From Bacteroidales bacterium UBA4073 (GTDB taxonomy: Bacteria; Bacteroidota; Bacteroidia; Bacteroidales; Tenuifilaceae), in NCBI GenBank assembly GCA_002383425.1, contig DFYV01000033.1, forward strand, positions 821-15,732: 14,912 bases of DNA, read 5' to 3'. Under the pieces are notes generated by a model. It did no database searches and was not told the origin of the DNA. It saw nothing but the letters and a program-made list of their open reading frames with translations. The position numbers and the translations under genes are program-made. This document shows, piece after piece, positions 6,523 through 13,863 of this stretch (position 1 is the stretch's first letter; each line of letters begins with the position of its first letter).

Positions 6523-7539
6523 CTAACCCCACCGAATTACGTTGGCCCCCCATGCATAACCTATTCCGGCAGCTATCATCGATACTATTGTACCTTTTTT
6601 AATTTTTCCTGATTTCAGCCCCAAATGAAGCGACAAAATTTGGTCCACCTGTCCCATGTGGCCGTAATCCTCAAGGTATAGGGTTTGATCCATGTTCAAT
6701 TCCAGCTGCTGCACTATATACTCAAACATGGATCTTTTAAAATGAAGGCAGGCTAAGTACCCTAATTTATCCCTATCAACCCCCGATTTTTTGAAAGCCA
6801 TGTTAATGCAGTGCATCCAGTTAGTCATGGAGACATCATTAAGCCTTTCCTTCATGTGTTTTTCGTTAAATACCCTAAGCGATTTGTAGGCAATATTGAC
6901 GTTTTCGGCAGAAATTGGCTTACAGGTTCCTCCAAACTCAACGCCAACATCACGCGCCAGCGAGCCGTCGGTCATAATATGTGTTCCCAGTAAAACATTT
7001 TTTCCCAGGTTGCGTTGCATGATTAAAGCCCCGGCCCCTGCCGACAGGTTATACATGAACGAAACTGCAGGATCTTTAAAATCAATGAAATCGCCGTTGC
7101 GATACCCCCCAACAATTAAAACCGTTCTTATATCCTCGTCGGCAAGCATCATGTCCTTGGCCATTTTCATGGCCGCAACGGTTGTTCCGCAGCGTAGTTG
7201 AACATCAATTGCCCATGCGTTTTTTGCGCCAATTTGCTCTTGAATGTAAATTCCCGATGTGGTTAAAGGGTACTCCTTCCATTCCTCGCCAATGCAGAGT
7301 ATTAGGTCGATTGATTCTGGATCAACTCCGGTATTAGCCAGGGCATCAATGGCCGCCCTAACCCCCATCTCCTGTGTACCATCGTTGGAGCCGGGAACTA
7401 CTATCGATTTTATGCCCAATTTTTCAATCACGGCTTGCTCTGTCCAGTTACCACCAGTGGCCTCAGCAATCTGCCTGGCTGTCATTCTTCCTTCGGGAAT
7501 GTATATTCCCGTTCCAACTATTCCAGCGTGTGAATTCAT
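6523..7539 (-). CDS. Ketoacyl synthase III-like protein with Cys-His-His centre
   Basis: At 338 residues this has the length of the FabH/KAS III family and begins with the typical G-I-V-G-T-G-I-Y-I-P strand. The active-site cysteine is Cys117 in D-V-Q-L-R-C-G-T-T. The His of the H-Q-A-N-type motif aligns with His266 (A-C-L-H-F-K-R-S). The position normally held by the catalytic Asn (G-N-T) is His294 in D-Y-G-H-M-G-Q. The centre therefore reads Cys-His-His, formally like KAS I/II on a KAS III scaffold. The C-terminus keeps the G-A-G-I-G-Y-A-W-G-A strand and loop of the fold. It follows its partner gene by 19 bp and is probably co-transcribed. It could condense or cleave ketoacyl-CoA, or act as one subunit of a heterodimer. 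It is unlikely to be the housekeeping FabH. The fold assignment is firm; the substrate is unknown. Confidence 0.88.
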   Translation of the reverse strand: MNSHAGIVGTGIYIPEGRMTARQIAEATGGNWTEQAVIEKLGIKSIVVPGSNDGTQEMGVRAAIDALANTGVDPESIDLILCIGEEWKEYPLTTSGIYIQEQIGAKNAWAIDVQLRCGTTVAAMKMAKDMMLADEDIRTVLIVGGYRNGDFIDFKDPAVSFMYNLSAGAGALIMQRNLGKNVLLGTHIMTDGSLARDVGVEFGGTCKPISAENVNIAYKSLRVFNEKHMKERLNDVSMTNWMHCINMAFKKSGVDRDKLGYLACLHFKRSMFEYIVQQLELNMDQTLYLEDYGHMGQVDQILSLHLGLKSGKIKKGTIVSMIAAGIGYAWGANVIRWG

Positions 7540-7558
7540 GTTCCTAAAGGATTGAAGG

Positions 7559-8566
7559 TTAGTATGTAAACAGATTGCTTCCTACTGCCAAACCAGCACC
7601 TGAAGCGATAAACACAACCCTATCGCCACGTTTTACTCTATCTTCGGTAATTGCATGATGGAATGCCATGGGAACACAAGCCGATCCGGTGTAACCATAG
7701 CGGTCCATAACGAAGGTGGTTTTAGTTATTGGCTGTTTCAGTTCATCCATGACTTTAAGAATAACCGATTTGTTTATTTGGGTAAAGATGAAATGATCGA
7801 CCTGGTTAGCGGTGAGGTTATTGTCGGCAAGTAACTTGTTTGCCACTATAGGCCAAAGTTTTACATTCCTTTCGCCCGGAAGCGGTTTCAGGTTCTGTAA
7901 ACCAAACTCATGGGCGTCAAGTATCTCATGGGTAATGGGGTTACGACTTCCCCCTGCATAAATTCCTATGAAGTCCCACTGGGTACCATCGGCCAGATGT
8001 AATCCGGCAATATAGCCCGATTCGGGAGTAGGGGCTCTTTCAATTAGAAAGGCACCTGCACCATCAGCAAAGATGGAGTACCCAAATGCATCGTTGGGCC
8101 GAACAAATGCGGGCATATTGTAAACCCCTATAACCAAAACGTACTTCAAATGTGGTGAGTTGCTAAGTATCTTTACCGCTGTATCGTAAGCAATGGTAAA
8201 GCTGGCGCATGAAGCATTTATATCAAAGGTGGTTGACCAACACTCCTTTCCTTGAATTCTTCCTTGCACAACTATGGATGTTGCTGGTGATATAAACTCA
8301 GGGGTATCGGTGGCTACGATTATGAGCCCAATTTCTTCGGGGTTGATACCTGCCTCTGCAATGGCATTTTGTGCCGCTTTGGTGGCAAAATCGGCAGTGG
8401 TTTCATCAATTCCTCGTAGGTGGGCAATATGCCGCTTGAATATCCCAATTTTTTGTTCGGTTTTTTCTGAATCAAAATCTATTCCTGCAAGCATTTTTAG
8501 TTCATTGTTGTCAATGGGCTTGCCTGGAGCATAAATTCCGGTTGCTTTTATTCTAACTGGTATCAT
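7559..8566 (-). CDS. Ketoacyl synthase III-like protein lacking catalytic His and Asn
   Basis: This 335-residue KAS III-fold protein begins with the family strand (V-R-I-K-A-T-G-I-Y-A-P-G). The nucleophile Cys120 sits in D-I-N-A-S-C-A-S-F, a standard KAS III context. The motif that should read H-Q-A-N reads T-Q-I-N (262-265), so catalytic His is Thr262. The Asn position in D-R-Y-G-N-T reads D-R-Y-G-Y-T, giving Tyr292. The 30-residue spacing between these sites equals that of E. coli FabH (His244 and Asn274), which supports the alignment. It also keeps F-A-D-G-A-G-A (166-172) and the C-terminal G-A-G-L-A-V-G strand. A cysteine-only centre suggests an acyl-transfer or structural role, or a non-decarboxylative reaction. 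It lies 10 bp after the CoA-transferase gene and 19 bp before a second KAS III-like gene, so the two may form a heteromer. This pairing is inference. Confidence 0.88.
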   Translation of the reverse strand: MIPVRIKATGIYAPGKPIDNNELKMLAGIDFDSEKTEQKIGIFKRHIAHLRGIDETTADFATKAAQNAIAEAGINPEEIGLIIVATDTPEFISPATSIVVQGRIQGKECWSTTFDINASCASFTIAYDTAVKILSNSPHLKYVLVIGVYNMPAFVRPNDAFGYSIFADGAGAFLIERAPTPESGYIAGLHLADGTQWDFIGIYAGGSRNPITHEILDAHEFGLQNLKPLPGERNVKLWPIVANKLLADNNLTANQVDHFIFTQINKSVILKVMDELKQPITKTTFVMDRYGYTGSACVPMAFHHAITEDRVKRGDRVVFIASGAGLAVGSNLFTY

Positions 8567-8576
8567 AATACTAAAA

Positions 8577-9887
8577 TTAAATATATCCCATTTGTTTGGC
8601 CTTTTCGGTTAACTCATTGTGGAACTTTGGATGAGCAATCGAAATAAGTGCTTTAGTTCGTTCTTTCACGGTTAAACCAGTAAGTCTTGCATAACCCCAT
8701 TCGGTCACAATGTAGTCGGTATTGCTCCGATGAAGGGTAACTGCTGTACCTTCGGGCAACACAGGTACAATGGTTGAAATTTCACCATTACGTGTGGTGG
8801 ATCGGCAGGCAATAATTGATTTTCCAAGTCCATCAAACCCATCAACGGCGCCTTCGGCAGTATCGGTTTGCCCCCCAGTCCCGGAGTACTGGTTTATTCC
8901 TATCGATTCACTGGCTACTTGTCCGGTAAAATCAACCATTATGCAGGTGTTAATGGAAACCATTCTGGAATTTTTGCGGATAACACAAGGATCGTTAACG
9001 TAACGCCCCCTCAAAAACTCAATGGAAGGGTTGTTGTCGAGCCACCGGTAAAACTTTTCGGAACCCATAGCAAAAGTACAGATGAACTTCCCATTATGTA
9101 GTGCTTTCCTTTTGTTTGTGATAACGCCTAATTCATAAAGTTCCATTATTGAATCGACAAGCATTTCGGTATGCACTCCAAGGTCTTTTTTATTTCGTAG
9201 TGATAGGGCGACGGCGTTAGGGATTTCGCCAATGCCTAACTGAATTGTTGAGCCATCGTCAACCAGGTCAGCTATATGCTCGCCTATTCGCATGGCTTCT
9301 GAATCGGGTTTTGGCGATGGAAGCATTGGTGGTAATTGATGATACTCAACAAAGTAATCTATATCACTAATATGAACGTGGGTATCGCCAAATGTCCGGG
9401 GAAGTTTATTGTTAACCTCGAGCACCACAATTTCGGCTGCTTCAAGAATATCTTTTTCATAGGTTACGCCAAGGGAAAGCGATACAAATCCTTTTTCGTC
9501 GGGCGGTGTGCAGGTCCCCACAAACATGTGGGGTTTACGTACTTTTATCCTGTCGGTTGCTGCCCGGTGCAGCATATTGGGCACGTAGGTTACAGTGCCA
9601 GTTTTTTCCTTTAAGGCCTGGCGTGACCCTGGGGCATGAAACCAGCTGCAAAGCTCAAAGTGCCCCTTCATTTCAGGTTTCATGTAAAAGTCATAAGGTT
9701 TCATGGTAAGGACAGAGAAAACCTTCACATCTTTTACCCTATCTTTTGCCAGATGGAAGTAACTCATGCAACCCTGTGGTTCCGATGCGCATTGGGCAAC
9801 AATGATATCGCTGTCGCTCTTTATCAAATCGGCAACCTGCTCAAGGCTGATTAGCTTGCTTTTGTATAAATTGTTGAAATTAACCAT
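8577..9887 (-). CDS. Acetyl-CoA hydrolase/transferase-family CoA-transferase
   Basis: The gene encodes 436 residues of the family that includes 4-hydroxybutyrate CoA-transferase (AbfT/Cat2), butyryl-CoA:acetate CoA-transferase and Cat1. It moves CoA from a donor such as acetyl-CoA to a short-chain acid in the cytoplasm. Diagnostic motifs are Q-L-G-I-G-E-I-P-N-A-V (216-226), H-T-E at 239-241 with Glu241 as the expected catalytic glutamate that forms the glutamyl-CoA thioester, G-T-G-G-Q-T-D (336-342), and the C-terminal V-T-E-W-G-Y-A-R-L-T-G (394-404). Length and motif order are complete. It follows the symporter gene by 11 bp and precedes the KAS III-like pair by 10 bp, so activation of the imported acid is a reasonable role. 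The exact acid (acetoacetate, 3- or 4-hydroxybutyrate, butyrate, propionate) cannot be told from sequence. Confidence 0.9.
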   Translation of the reverse strand: MVNFNNLYKSKLISLEQVADLIKSDSDIIVAQCASEPQGCMSYFHLAKDRVKDVKVFSVLTMKPYDFYMKPEMKGHFELCSWFHAPGSRQALKEKTGTVTYVPNMLHRAATDRIKVRKPHMFVGTCTPPDEKGFVSLSLGVTYEKDILEAAEIVVLEVNNKLPRTFGDTHVHISDIDYFVEYHQLPPMLPSPKPDSEAMRIGEHIADLVDDGSTIQLGIGEIPNAVALSLRNKKDLGVHTEMLVDSIMELYELGVITNKRKALHNGKFICTFAMGSEKFYRWLDNNPSIEFLRGRYVNDPCVIRKNSRMVSINTCIMVDFTGQVASESIGINQYSGTGGQTDTAEGAVDGFDGLGKSIIACRSTTRNGEISTIVPVLPEGTAVTLHRSNTDYIVTEWGYARLTGLTVKERTKALISIAHPKFHNELTEKAKQMGYI

Positions 9888-9898
9888 AATCCAAATTT

Positions 9899-11452
9899 TT
9901 ACTCTGTTTTCCTTCCTAATCGTGAAATAAACAGGGCTCCAAACCCGAATATAACCGATATAACAATAGCGCTTGATGCTGCAATTGCGGGATTTCGGAC
10001 AATGCCCTCTAAGTAGGTGTTAAAGAACCCGAATCCGATTGAGTACGTTTCGTGCAAGTAGGGTAAAATGTAGTAAACGCTAAAGTGTGTAACAGCGGCA
10101 GCAATTGAAGCAAGAAAAGGAATCCACGATTTAACGTCTTTTAAAAAGATGCCCATAAGTATTGGTACAAAAATTATTGAAAAATAGGCGTAAACGCCAT
10201 TCTGTGCCAGTATTGCCACGCTTAATTTTGGATTCAGCAGCTGGTCGCGCGCAATTAGAAACGATACCAGAGCCAGTGCTGCTATAATTATTCGGTTGGC
10301 TGAAAGGTATTGCTTATTGCTCAGTTTCCTTTTTTCACCCCATAGGGGTTTCACAATGTCGTTGTTTATACTACTGCTAAGCGACTGGATTAGCCCTTCC
10401 AGGGTTGACATTCCAGCCGAAATCAAACCGAGTATTACCAGCAACCCAACAACTGTGGCAAAAATACCATTAGAAAAAACTTTGACCACGTATGTTGGAA
10501 TAATACTGTCATTGGTTAAAGCGATACCATTAAGTGTAAGATCGGGGAATTCGATGCGAGCCCAAAGGCCAGCTATTACCACACTAAAAAAGAGTAATTC
10601 AACAATAATCGATGTGGCCAAAAATTTATTTACATCGCTTTCCTTTTTCAATAAGAGCGATTTGGTGATGATATGTGGCTGACAAACTACGGCTAACCCA
10701 ACTACTATTTGCGCAAAAATAATTTCATAAAAGTCTCTAAAAAGTGGGCTTTTAGGATTGGTTGGTTTGGTTAAAGAGGGATCAATTGATGAAAGTTTAT
10801 CAATAAAAGCTCCGAATCCATCGTTCAGGTGATGGATTCCCGAAAATATCAAAATAATGGCTACCACTATCATAATTAGAGCCTGTATGGTATTGGTATA
10901 AACCATAGCATTTGCTCCACCAAACATCATATAGCCAAATACAAATAATACAATTACGGCAAGGACTGTAATTTCGTTAGCGTTAAGTGCACTGGCAAAT
11001 ACTTTGGTTAAAGCCACAAGAATTAAAACAATAAAGGTGATAAGTAAAACAGAAAGTATGGCAATGAAAAGAGCATACGATTTGCTGTTGTACTTTTTTT
11101 CCATCCAGCTGGCAATAGAAACCGCACTTACCGATTGTCCAAAATGTCGAAAACTTTTTGTGAGAACTGCCAATGCTACTACGGTGGCCAATGGGAAAAA
11201 AACTGCATATGAAAGCACACCGCTAATTCCGTAGTTTGCTATCAATCCGGGATTGATAACAAAGGTTGCAGCGCTGGTTATTGCTGCTGCCAGGGAAAGA
11301 CCCACCGAGTAAGGTGAAAACGACACGCTTCCGAGTGCATAATCTGTCATGCTCTTTACTCGACGTGCTCCCCTGATAACAAAGTAAAGAATGGCGCCAG
11401 AATACAGCGCTATAAGTAACCATGTTCCAAAAACTTGCTCGTTAGTTGCCAT
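9899..11452 (-). CDS. Sodium:solute symporter (SSS family)
   Basis: This 517-residue membrane protein has about 13 hydrophobic segments and belongs to the SSS family (SLC5/ActP/PanF-like). The second segment (S-V-G-L-S-L-A-A-A-I-T-S-A-A-T-F, about 49-64) matches the unwound TM1 region that binds Na+ and substrate in the LeuT fold. Other family marks are M-F-G-G-A-N-A-M-V-Y-T-N-T-I-Q-A (176-191), close to the SSS signature, and Q-P-H-I-I-T-K-S-L-L (258-267). It sits in the inner membrane and imports a small organic solute with Na+. ActP-type members carry acetate or propionate and other relatives carry pantothenate. Its place inside a CoA-thioester operon favours a short-chain monocarboxylate, but that is inferred. 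It comes 83 bp after the dehydrogenase gene, the largest gap in the run, where a hairpin is possible. Confidence 0.9.
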   Translation of the reverse strand: MATNEQVFGTWLLIALYSGAILYFVIRGARRVKSMTDYALGSVSFSPYSVGLSLAAAITSAATFVINPGLIANYGISGVLSYAVFFPLATVVALAVLTKSFRHFGQSVSAVSIASWMEKKYNSKSYALFIAILSVLLITFIVLILVALTKVFASALNANEITVLAVIVLFVFGYMMFGGANAMVYTNTIQALIMIVVAIILIFSGIHHLNDGFGAFIDKLSSIDPSLTKPTNPKSPLFRDFYEIIFAQIVVGLAVVCQPHIITKSLLLKKESDVNKFLATSIIVELLFFSVVIAGLWARIEFPDLTLNGIALTNDSIIPTYVVKVFSNGIFATVVGLLVILGLISAGMSTLEGLIQSLSSSINNDIVKPLWGEKRKLSNKQYLSANRIIIAALALVSFLIARDQLLNPKLSVAILAQNGVYAYFSIIFVPILMGIFLKDVKSWIPFLASIAAAVTHFSVYYILPYLHETYSIGFGFFNTYLEGIVRNPAIAASSAIVISVIFGFGALFISRLGRKTE

Positions 11453-11481
11453 AGGTTTGGTATATTAAATAAAATATAATT

Positions 11482-11525
11482 CATAGATATAGGTTAGGCA
11501 ATTGATGTTCATAGTTGCATCTATG
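11482..11525 (-). other. Imperfect hairpin between dehydrogenase and symporter genes
   Basis: An outer 7-bp stem (11482-11488 with 11519-11525) and an inner 6-bp stem with one G-U pair (11498-11503 with 11513-11518) can stack with a one-sided bulge. No poly-T follows directly on the minus strand, so it is more like a processing or stability element than a terminator. It could help set different expression for the two halves of the operon. The evidence is base pairing by eye only. Confidence 0.3.
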
Positions 11526-11535
11526 GTTCAAACAT

Positions 11536-12279
11536 TTATATTGTGATTCCTCCATCTACGCTCAGAACTGCCCCATTGATATAAGCGGCCTCATCGCTTG
11601 CCAGGAAAAGGTAAGCAGAACCAATTTCATCGGGTAGTCCTAAACGACCTACCGGGACCTTTTGCTCCATGGCTTTTAGGACATCCTCGGGCATTTTTTT
11701 TACCATTTCGGTTGCAATGAAACCGGGTGCAACCGCATTTACGGTTACCCCTTTCCGTCCAAGTTCTTTGCCCCAGGTTTTAGTCATACCAATTAGTCCA
11801 GCCTTAGTAGCCACGTAGTTGGTTTGGCCAAAGTTTCCGTAAAGTGCAACAACCGACGATGTGTTTACAATACGGCCATACCCTTTGTCAACCATGTAAG
11901 AGCTAACACACTTGGTGCAGTTAAAAACCCCCGTCAGGTTTACGTCGATAACCTCCTGCCACTGCTGGGGGGTCATCTTTTTTAAAGTGGAATCACGGGT
12001 AATTCCCGCATTATTTATCAGAATATCAATTCTCCCATACTTACCAATGACACCATTGGTTGCTGCTTCAACCTCATTGAATTTTGCCGTATTAACCCTA
12101 ATAAACTCTGCATCTCCTCCATTTTCTTTTATTTCGGCAACGGTTGCTTTACCCTTTTCCTCATTCATATCCCAAATTATCACGGTTGCGCCTTCATTCG
12201 AAAAACGTATGGAGGCCGCTTTGCCAATGCCATCGGCACCGCCGGTAATAATAGCAATTTTATTTTCTAATCGTTTCAT
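11536..12279 (-). CDS. Short-chain dehydrogenase, 3-ketoacyl-CoA reductase type (FabG/PhaB class)
   Basis: At 247 residues this is a complete classical SDR. The glycine-rich cofactor loop T-G-G-A-D-G-I-G is at 12-19, N-N-A-G at 89-92, and the catalytic residues are Asn114, Ser142, Tyr155 and Lys159 (Y-x-x-x-K). P-G-F-I-A-T-E-M (185-192) and the C-terminal V-D-G-G are also present. These features place it with FabG and PhaB, which interconvert 3-ketoacyl and 3-hydroxyacyl thioesters. Asp37 at the end of the second beta strand (I-I-W-D-M-N) normally selects NAD(H) over NADP(H), which argues for an oxidative 3-hydroxyacyl-CoA dehydrogenase role rather than fatty-acid synthesis. The gene is 17 bp after the thiolase gene, as in phaA-phaB pairs, but no PHA synthase is seen. 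Chain-length preference is unknown. Confidence 0.9.
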   Translation of the reverse strand: MKRLENKIAIITGGADGIGKAASIRFSNEGATVIIWDMNEEKGKATVAEIKENGGDAEFIRVNTAKFNEVEAATNGVIGKYGRIDILINNAGITRDSTLKKMTPQQWQEVIDVNLTGVFNCTKCVSSYMVDKGYGRIVNTSSVVALYGNFGQTNYVATKAGLIGMTKTWGKELGRKGVTVNAVAPGFIATEMVKKMPEDVLKAMEQKVPVGRLGLPDEIGSAYLFLASDEAAYINGAVLSVDGGITI

Positions 12280-12296
12280 GGTAACTATTTTAATGT

Positions 12297-13478
12297 TTAA
12301 ACGTTTTCAACAATTAAAGCACTTCCCTGCCCTCCGCCAATGCACAGTGTAGCCAGTCCAATGGCTGAATTTCTGCGCTTCATTTCATAAATGAGGGTGG
12401 TGAGGATACGGGCTCCAGAAGCCCCAATTGGATGCCCCAATGCAATGGCTCCGCCATTAACATTTACTTTATCGGGATTCAGGTTTAGGTCGCGAAGCAC
12501 TGCTATTGACTGAGCTGCAAAAGCTTCGTTAGCTTCAATAAGATCAATATCGTTTATTTGCATTTTAGCCTTTTGCAGGGCAATTCGAGTAGCTGGTACA
12601 GGACCATAGCCCATAATTTTGGGGTCAAGGGCTGCATTCCCGTATGAAACTATCCTAACCAGTGGTTTGAGGCCTAATTCTTTTGCCTTTTCGCCCGACA
12701 TAACTATTAGCATGGCAGCTCCATCGTTTATTCCCGAGGCATTACCAGCCGTAACAGTACCATCCTTTTTAAAGGCAGGGTTTAACTTTTGTAATTGCTC
12801 AAGGGTAACGCCATGCCTGATAAATTCATCGGTTCTGAATCGGATTGGATCGCCTTTTTTTTGAGGTATTTCAACGTGAACTATTTCAGGGTCAAACTTA
12901 CCCGCTTTTTGTGCGGCTTCGGCCTTTTGCTGGCTTCGCATTGCAAATACATCCTGTTCCTCGCGGCTTATGTTCCATTGTTCAGCAATGTTTTCGGCCG
13001 TAATCCCCATGTGGTACTGGTTAAAAGTGTCGGTTAGGCCGTCGTATATCAAGCTGTCAATTAACTGACCATGTCCCATGCGATAACCATTCCTTGCCTT
13101 GTTGAGCAAATATGGGGCGTTAGTCATACTTTCTGTTCCTCCTGCAAGGATTACATCGGCATCGCCAAGCATGATGAATTGTGCAGCCATGGAAATTGTC
13201 CGTAATCCCGATCCACACACCATATTAATAGTCATAGCTGGTGATGTTTCGGGCACACCTGCTTTTATGGCTACCTGACGGGCAACATTTTGACCAAGGC
13301 CAGCTGATAAAACATTGCCTACAATTGTTTCATTTACCTCGTTAGGGTTGATTCCAGCACGAGCTATTGCTTCACGTGCTGCCACGACTCCTAACTCAAC
13401 AGCACTAAATGCCGATAGGCTGCCATTGAAATTACCTATGGCTGTTCGGGCTGCTGATACAATTACAACTTCTTTCAT
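12297..13478 (-). CDS. Acetyl-CoA C-acetyltransferase (biosynthetic-type thiolase)
   Basis: This 393-residue thiolase matches the usual length of ThlA/PhaA/AtoB enzymes, which interconvert two acetyl-CoA and acetoacetyl-CoA. The nucleophile Cys88 is in N-M-V-C-G-S-G. G-G-T-E-S-M is at 113-118, N-E-A-F at 317-320, His349 in [14 protein letters not shown], and the second catalytic cysteine Cys379 in L-C-I-G-G-G-Q-G. All active-site elements are intact. It starts at the ATG 13476-13478 and is the first gene of the run. Upstream is about 180 bp of AT-rich DNA up to the tRNA terminator; I saw no clear TAnnTTTG promoter there, so its control is unclear. The following genes (SDR, symporter, CoA-transferase) point to catabolism or synthesis of C4 acids via acetoacetyl-CoA. 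Confidence 0.93.
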   Translation of the reverse strand: MKEVVIVSAARTAIGNFNGSLSAFSAVELGVVAAREAIARAGINPNEVNETIVGNVLSAGLGQNVARQVAIKAGVPETSPAMTINMVCGSGLRTISMAAQFIMLGDADVILAGGTESMTNAPYLLNKARNGYRMGHGQLIDSLIYDGLTDTFNQYHMGITAENIAEQWNISREEQDVFAMRSQQKAEAAQKAGKFDPEIVHVEIPQKKGDPIRFRTDEFIRHGVTLEQLQKLNPAFKKDGTVTAGNASGINDGAAMLIVMSGEKAKELGLKPLVRIVSYGNAALDPKIMGYGPVPATRIALQKAKMQINDIDLIEANEAFAAQSIAVLRDLNLNPDKVNVNGGAIALGHPIGASGARILTTLIYEMKRRNSAIGLATLCIGGGQGSALIVENV

Positions 13479-13660
13479 TTTTTAGGGTTCTTTAGTTCGT
13501 TTCTTTCCACGAAGTAAATAATAGCCAGACCCTAATGACCAGCCCGCTAAAATTTCATATATGTTGACTTATTCGTAAACAATTAGCAATAAATAACATA
13601 TTTAACTGATAAATAAATAGATAAAAGTGTTGAGTATTGAGTTGACATATTTATTGGGAG

Positions 13661-13690
13661 TAAAAAAAAACCGCTCCAGGGAGCGGTTTT
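13661..13690 (-). terminator. Strong intrinsic terminator directly behind tRNA-Gln
   Basis: A 10-bp stem (13667-13676 with 13681-13690, 4-nt loop) is built on CCGCTC/GAGCGG. On the minus strand a run of T residues follows (complement of the nine A residues at 13662-13670, part of which also pairs in the stem). The stem starts at the final A of the tRNA's encoded CCA. Confidence 0.88.
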
Positions 13691-13692
13691 GG

Positions 13693-13765
13693 TTGTCCTG
13701 CCAGGGGTCGAACCTGGACTCTTCTGATCCAGAGTCAGACGTGTTGCCAATTACACCACAGGACA
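13693..13765 (-). tRNA. tRNA-Gln (anticodon CUG)
   Basis: The minus strand folds into a full cloverleaf. The acceptor stem is TGTCCTG (13759-13765) with CAGGACA (13694-13700). The anticodon arm TCTGA/TCAGA holds the 7-nt loop CTCTGGA, giving anticodon CTG. The T arm is CCAGG-TTCGACC-CCTGG. The discriminator is A (13693), and a CCA is encoded at 13690-13692. It lies about 100 bp after glnS, on the same strand, with its own promoter and terminator. Confidence 0.96.
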
Positions 13766-13782
13766 GTATGTATATATCGCTG

Positions 13783-13815
13783 CAAAGATAATGTTTTTAA
13801 AAATTTACTTGCAAA
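13783..13815 (-). promoter_or_regulatory. Bacteroidota-type promoter of tRNA-Gln
   Basis: On the minus strand, TTTG (13812-13815) and TATCTTTG (13783-13790) are separated by 21 nt. This matches the Bacteroidota consensus TTTG-N19-21-TAnnTTTG. Transcription would start near 13776, about ten bases before the mature tRNA 5' end at 13765. It lets the tRNA be made independently of glnS. Confidence 0.8.
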
Positions 13816-13863
13816 ATATTTTACAATTTTTGCCGTAATCCCCTTACAAAGGGCAGAAGCCAG

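Noticed and set aside
10296..10682. Plus-strand frame of 128 codons with hydrophobic stretches
   Set aside because: It is antisense to transmembrane segments of the symporter; the hydrophobic look comes from the opposite strand's composition.
11912..12352. Plus-strand frame of 146 codons
   Set aside because: It lies opposite the SDR and thiolase coding regions, whose catalytic motifs are intact, and shows no domain of its own.
12297..13478. Polyhydroxyalkanoate synthesis locus (phaA-phaB like)
   Set aside because: No PHA synthase or phasin is present, and the SDR looks NAD-dependent, so a catabolic or general C4-acid role fits better.
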